From: Mesostigma viride
Lineage: Eukaryota > Streptophyta > Mesostigmatophyceae > Mesostigmatales > Mesostigmataceae
DNA: 37,993 nt
Assembly (NCBI GenBank): GCA_009746045.1
Contig: RPFO01000277.1
Location: forward strand, 1-37,993
Direction: 5' to 3'
The notes beneath the pieces are model-generated. The model was not told the DNA's origin, did not search any database, and saw only the letters and a program-made list of their open reading frames with translations. Position numbers and translations under genes: made by a program. Below, one piece after another: positions 36,035 to 37,993 of the stretch. The stretch's first letter is position 1. Each line of letters starts with the position of its first letter.

Positions 36035-36434
36035 CGGGGTTCTTGAACGGATTTTCTCTATACGTGAATGCGGGAACAAGAGCCGCTGGATGAGCAGCTT
36101 ATAGGTCGCAGTGTTTACTCGTAGCTGTTTGGCTAGAGCTTTTGTGATTATATGCAATATAGTGCATGGTGAAAATAATTAAATAAATGTGCGTTCCGCG
36201 CTTGGGTTTGATTTATACCCGGGCGGAACGGGGTGAGGTGCAGTGCCCTGAAAAGAACAACCTACGCATTATTTAATACTAGCCGTGCAGATTCGGATAT
36301 TCTACCCCGGTCTGTACGGTTAGCGTCTTACTAGCATCCACTAAACATAAGGGTTTAATGACGTCAGTTAGCTAGGGATAAGGAGGTTTTGCGACTAAAG
36401 CCGCTCTGGCTGGTTTGTCGCCTCTTCTTTGCTC
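36031..36434. repeat. 0.4-kb direct repeat A, copy 2
   Basis: Same as A copy 1 (34694-35105) with small indels. Confidence 0.75.
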
Positions 36435-36458
36435 CCCCCACCCACCCTTGTCTTGGTT

Positions 36459-36518
36459 GCTTCCACTTATTGTTTTAATGAAGATGCTGGTTTTGTGGGA
36501 GCTACGTGGGACATGAAT
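36459..36518. repeat. Short direct repeat B, copy 2
   Basis: Partner of 35979-36034, followed directly by the zinc-knuckle segment. Confidence 0.7.
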
Positions 36519-36739
36519 TAGATATCTGCGTTGCTGATCTTTCAGCTCTTGATGTCTCTCATATCACATGCTATCATTGTAAGGAAGTAGGTCATCTTAA
36601 ACGTGAGTGCCCCAAGTTCCTTTCGGGTGCTCCCCCTCATCCCGACGCTCGCCCTCCTCGTACCCCTCAGCGTGCTCCTATTCGTCCCACTTCAGGACGC
36701 ATTCCCTCAGCTCCCCTAGTGTCTATTTGTCCAGAGGCC
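36519..36739 (+). pseudogene. Gag-like gene of the older retroelement, zinc-knuckle end
   Basis: An open frame continues through LDICVADLSALDVSHITCYH with a knuckle CYHCKEVGHLKREC (CX2CX4HX4C), then a Pro/Arg-rich tail. This is the usual C-terminus of gag nucleocapsid. No start codon belongs to this segment; it is the third piece of the gene begun at 28855. Confidence 0.6.
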
Positions 36740-37993
36740 TCAATTGAGGCCTTTTGGCTCAATTGAGGCCTTTTTTACCAAATCTCACAAAGTACGGTAT
36801 TTTGGCGGGGAAGGACCGGTCCTATGGGCTCCGGCCCCATGGCGCGAATCTGGTACATGTGCTGAGCGTCCTGACCCGTTGGGGTCGACAGGGGTCGGGT
36901 TACTGAAAAATACGTAGGTGGAAAAGTACCTATTTTGGCCACTTCGTGCAACGGGACGAGGAATTTCACAATGCACGACCATGGCGGCCTCGAGTAAAAT
37001 GGACCGTATGGCCACGTTCGTGCATCATTTCGAGCAGTATGGAGCGCGTTGGGCATAATTTATCCTTGAAGCTAGCCCGACCGCTAAATGTGTCAAAGTC
37101 GATTTATAAATTCGTGGGGTCGTTATTTGAGTGCTGAATGCCAGGTTAGTGAATTCAGATGGGGCGTAGATGGCGTTGATAGTCGCCTGCCAGCAGGACG
37201 ATGCTTCGATATGTTGGGGAGACTACGAACGGCGGGGGGATGTTGGGGCAGCCGTGACTAAAGGGGCGCTGGTTATATTCGAGCCTTTTGTCGTGAATCC
37301 ATAGTAGAGAAGGGTGTTTTTGCAGGAAAAACTGGTTTGCGGACAATAAACGCGCGCGCGCCCCAGATATGGGAGCGCAATTATGCGAACAGCGCTGGTG
37401 AGGCCGCTGCAGCCGCTTTCATACGTCAATGGACGACGCATGGAGCGTCTGTCCGGCCAGATTAGCGGCTGCATCGCTTCCGGACAACTGAAAACGCCGA
37501 GCTTGAACAGCTTTTCTGATGCAGCCACGTTCAGCGCCAAGCATATGCGTGCTTAGTGATCCGGGTGTGAGGGTGTGAAAGGTAAGTGCGCCCTGGGGGT
37601 AGAAAGGGAATGGCATCGATTTGCTTGTGATATCGCCAGTTTTTAGCTGCCTATCGCCGCCTAGTGCCGAGGTGACGTAAGGCAGGCTACAGTACTTCGT
37701 GCAGTGCTCTGCGGCTGGCCCCACCGTTAGACGTGTTTGCTTTCCATAAGAACATGGCAGTTCCTGCCATGCTGGCCATGTCTCGGCACCTTGCAAAGCT
37801 TAAAATCAAGCTGAGGTCTAGAAGCAGTGCAAATGGTGTCCAGTTATGCTTGTATATCTTGCATGTGCTGTTATCTCTGCGCGGCAGCAAACCCTGTCAG
37901 AATATAACCGTAACAACGTAGATATTGGGGCTATGTGAGTGACTAAGCGCTTGGAAGGTCACACCATCATATAATGCATGATCCTTGTGCTGT
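36740..37993. other. Right end of the window, nothing recognised
   Basis: Begins with a duplicated TCAATTGAGGCCTTTT word (36740-36776). The rest shows short open frames on both strands (the longest about 125 codons on the minus strand at 37419-37796) without recognisable domains. There is a (GC)n run at about 37350. No gene is claimed. Confidence 0.4.

Noticed and set aside
34694-36434. Repeat A pair as LTRs of a small retrotransposon
   Set aside because: No TG...CA ends, no primer site or polypurine tract next to them, and the B repeats indicate tandem duplication instead.
37419-37796. Minus-strand frame of 125 codons at the right end
   Set aside because: No recognisable motif, promoter or neighbour context; similar short frames occur on both strands here.

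Overview
The window reads as eukaryote-type DNA carrying a GC-rich segment that looks like a giant virus, with nuclear retroelements piled up at its right end. Eukaryotic signs: MYND, RING/TRAF, F-box and OTU domains; two canonical GT-AG introns in the RING gene; TATA-like boxes and AATAAA signals; a copia-type LTR element with an initiator-Met-tRNA primer site. OTU, MYND, F-box and small Cys/His proteins, dense gene packing and high GC recall amoeba giant viruses or an endogenous giant-virus segment in a nuclear genome. This is inference; no hallmark capsid, polymerase or packaging gene is present, so neither the virus nor the host can be named.

1-9.3 kb is a dense gene block: a partial gene, an OTU-family protease, a hypothetical gene, then a minus-strand run of four ORFs (6593 down to 1839) in which two successive junctions are ATGA stop/start overlaps. 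A MYND protein and a zinc-ribbon-like gene follow, transcribed divergently from a repeat-rich, CCAAT-containing spacer. 9.3-13 kb holds a foldback (MITE-like) element, a 29-bp minisatellite and a second MYND gene with an elaborate palindromic promoter.

13047-28037 is a giant inverted repeat with no spacer at its centre (between 20793 and 20794). Each arm carried, from outside in, a RING/TRAF gene, an F-box gene, a Cys-cluster gene and a second F-box gene. The right arm keeps all four. In the left arm 2.6 kb of 5'-truncated copia DNA (reverse transcriptase-RNase H) replaced the second F-box gene, a MITE and the 3' half of the Cys-cluster gene. Around the centre lie 16 copies of CCACGTGG, most in a fixed composite CCACGTGG-N9-ATTGG that recurs in the promoter of the second MYND gene.

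28-36.7 kb is a nest of retroelements: a small protein with a viroplasmin-like domain and a gag-like gene, split by a complete pair of copia LTRs (29569-34045) around a gag-protease ORF with no integrase or RT, and further split by a 0.4-kb direct repeat and a GC-rich insert. The last 1.2 kb shows nothing recognisable.

A caution: nearly all broken reading frames are shifts of the same sign (-1), and the two copia LTRs differ mainly by small indels. That pattern points to residual single-base deletion errors in the assembly, so several 'broken' genes may be intact in reality.
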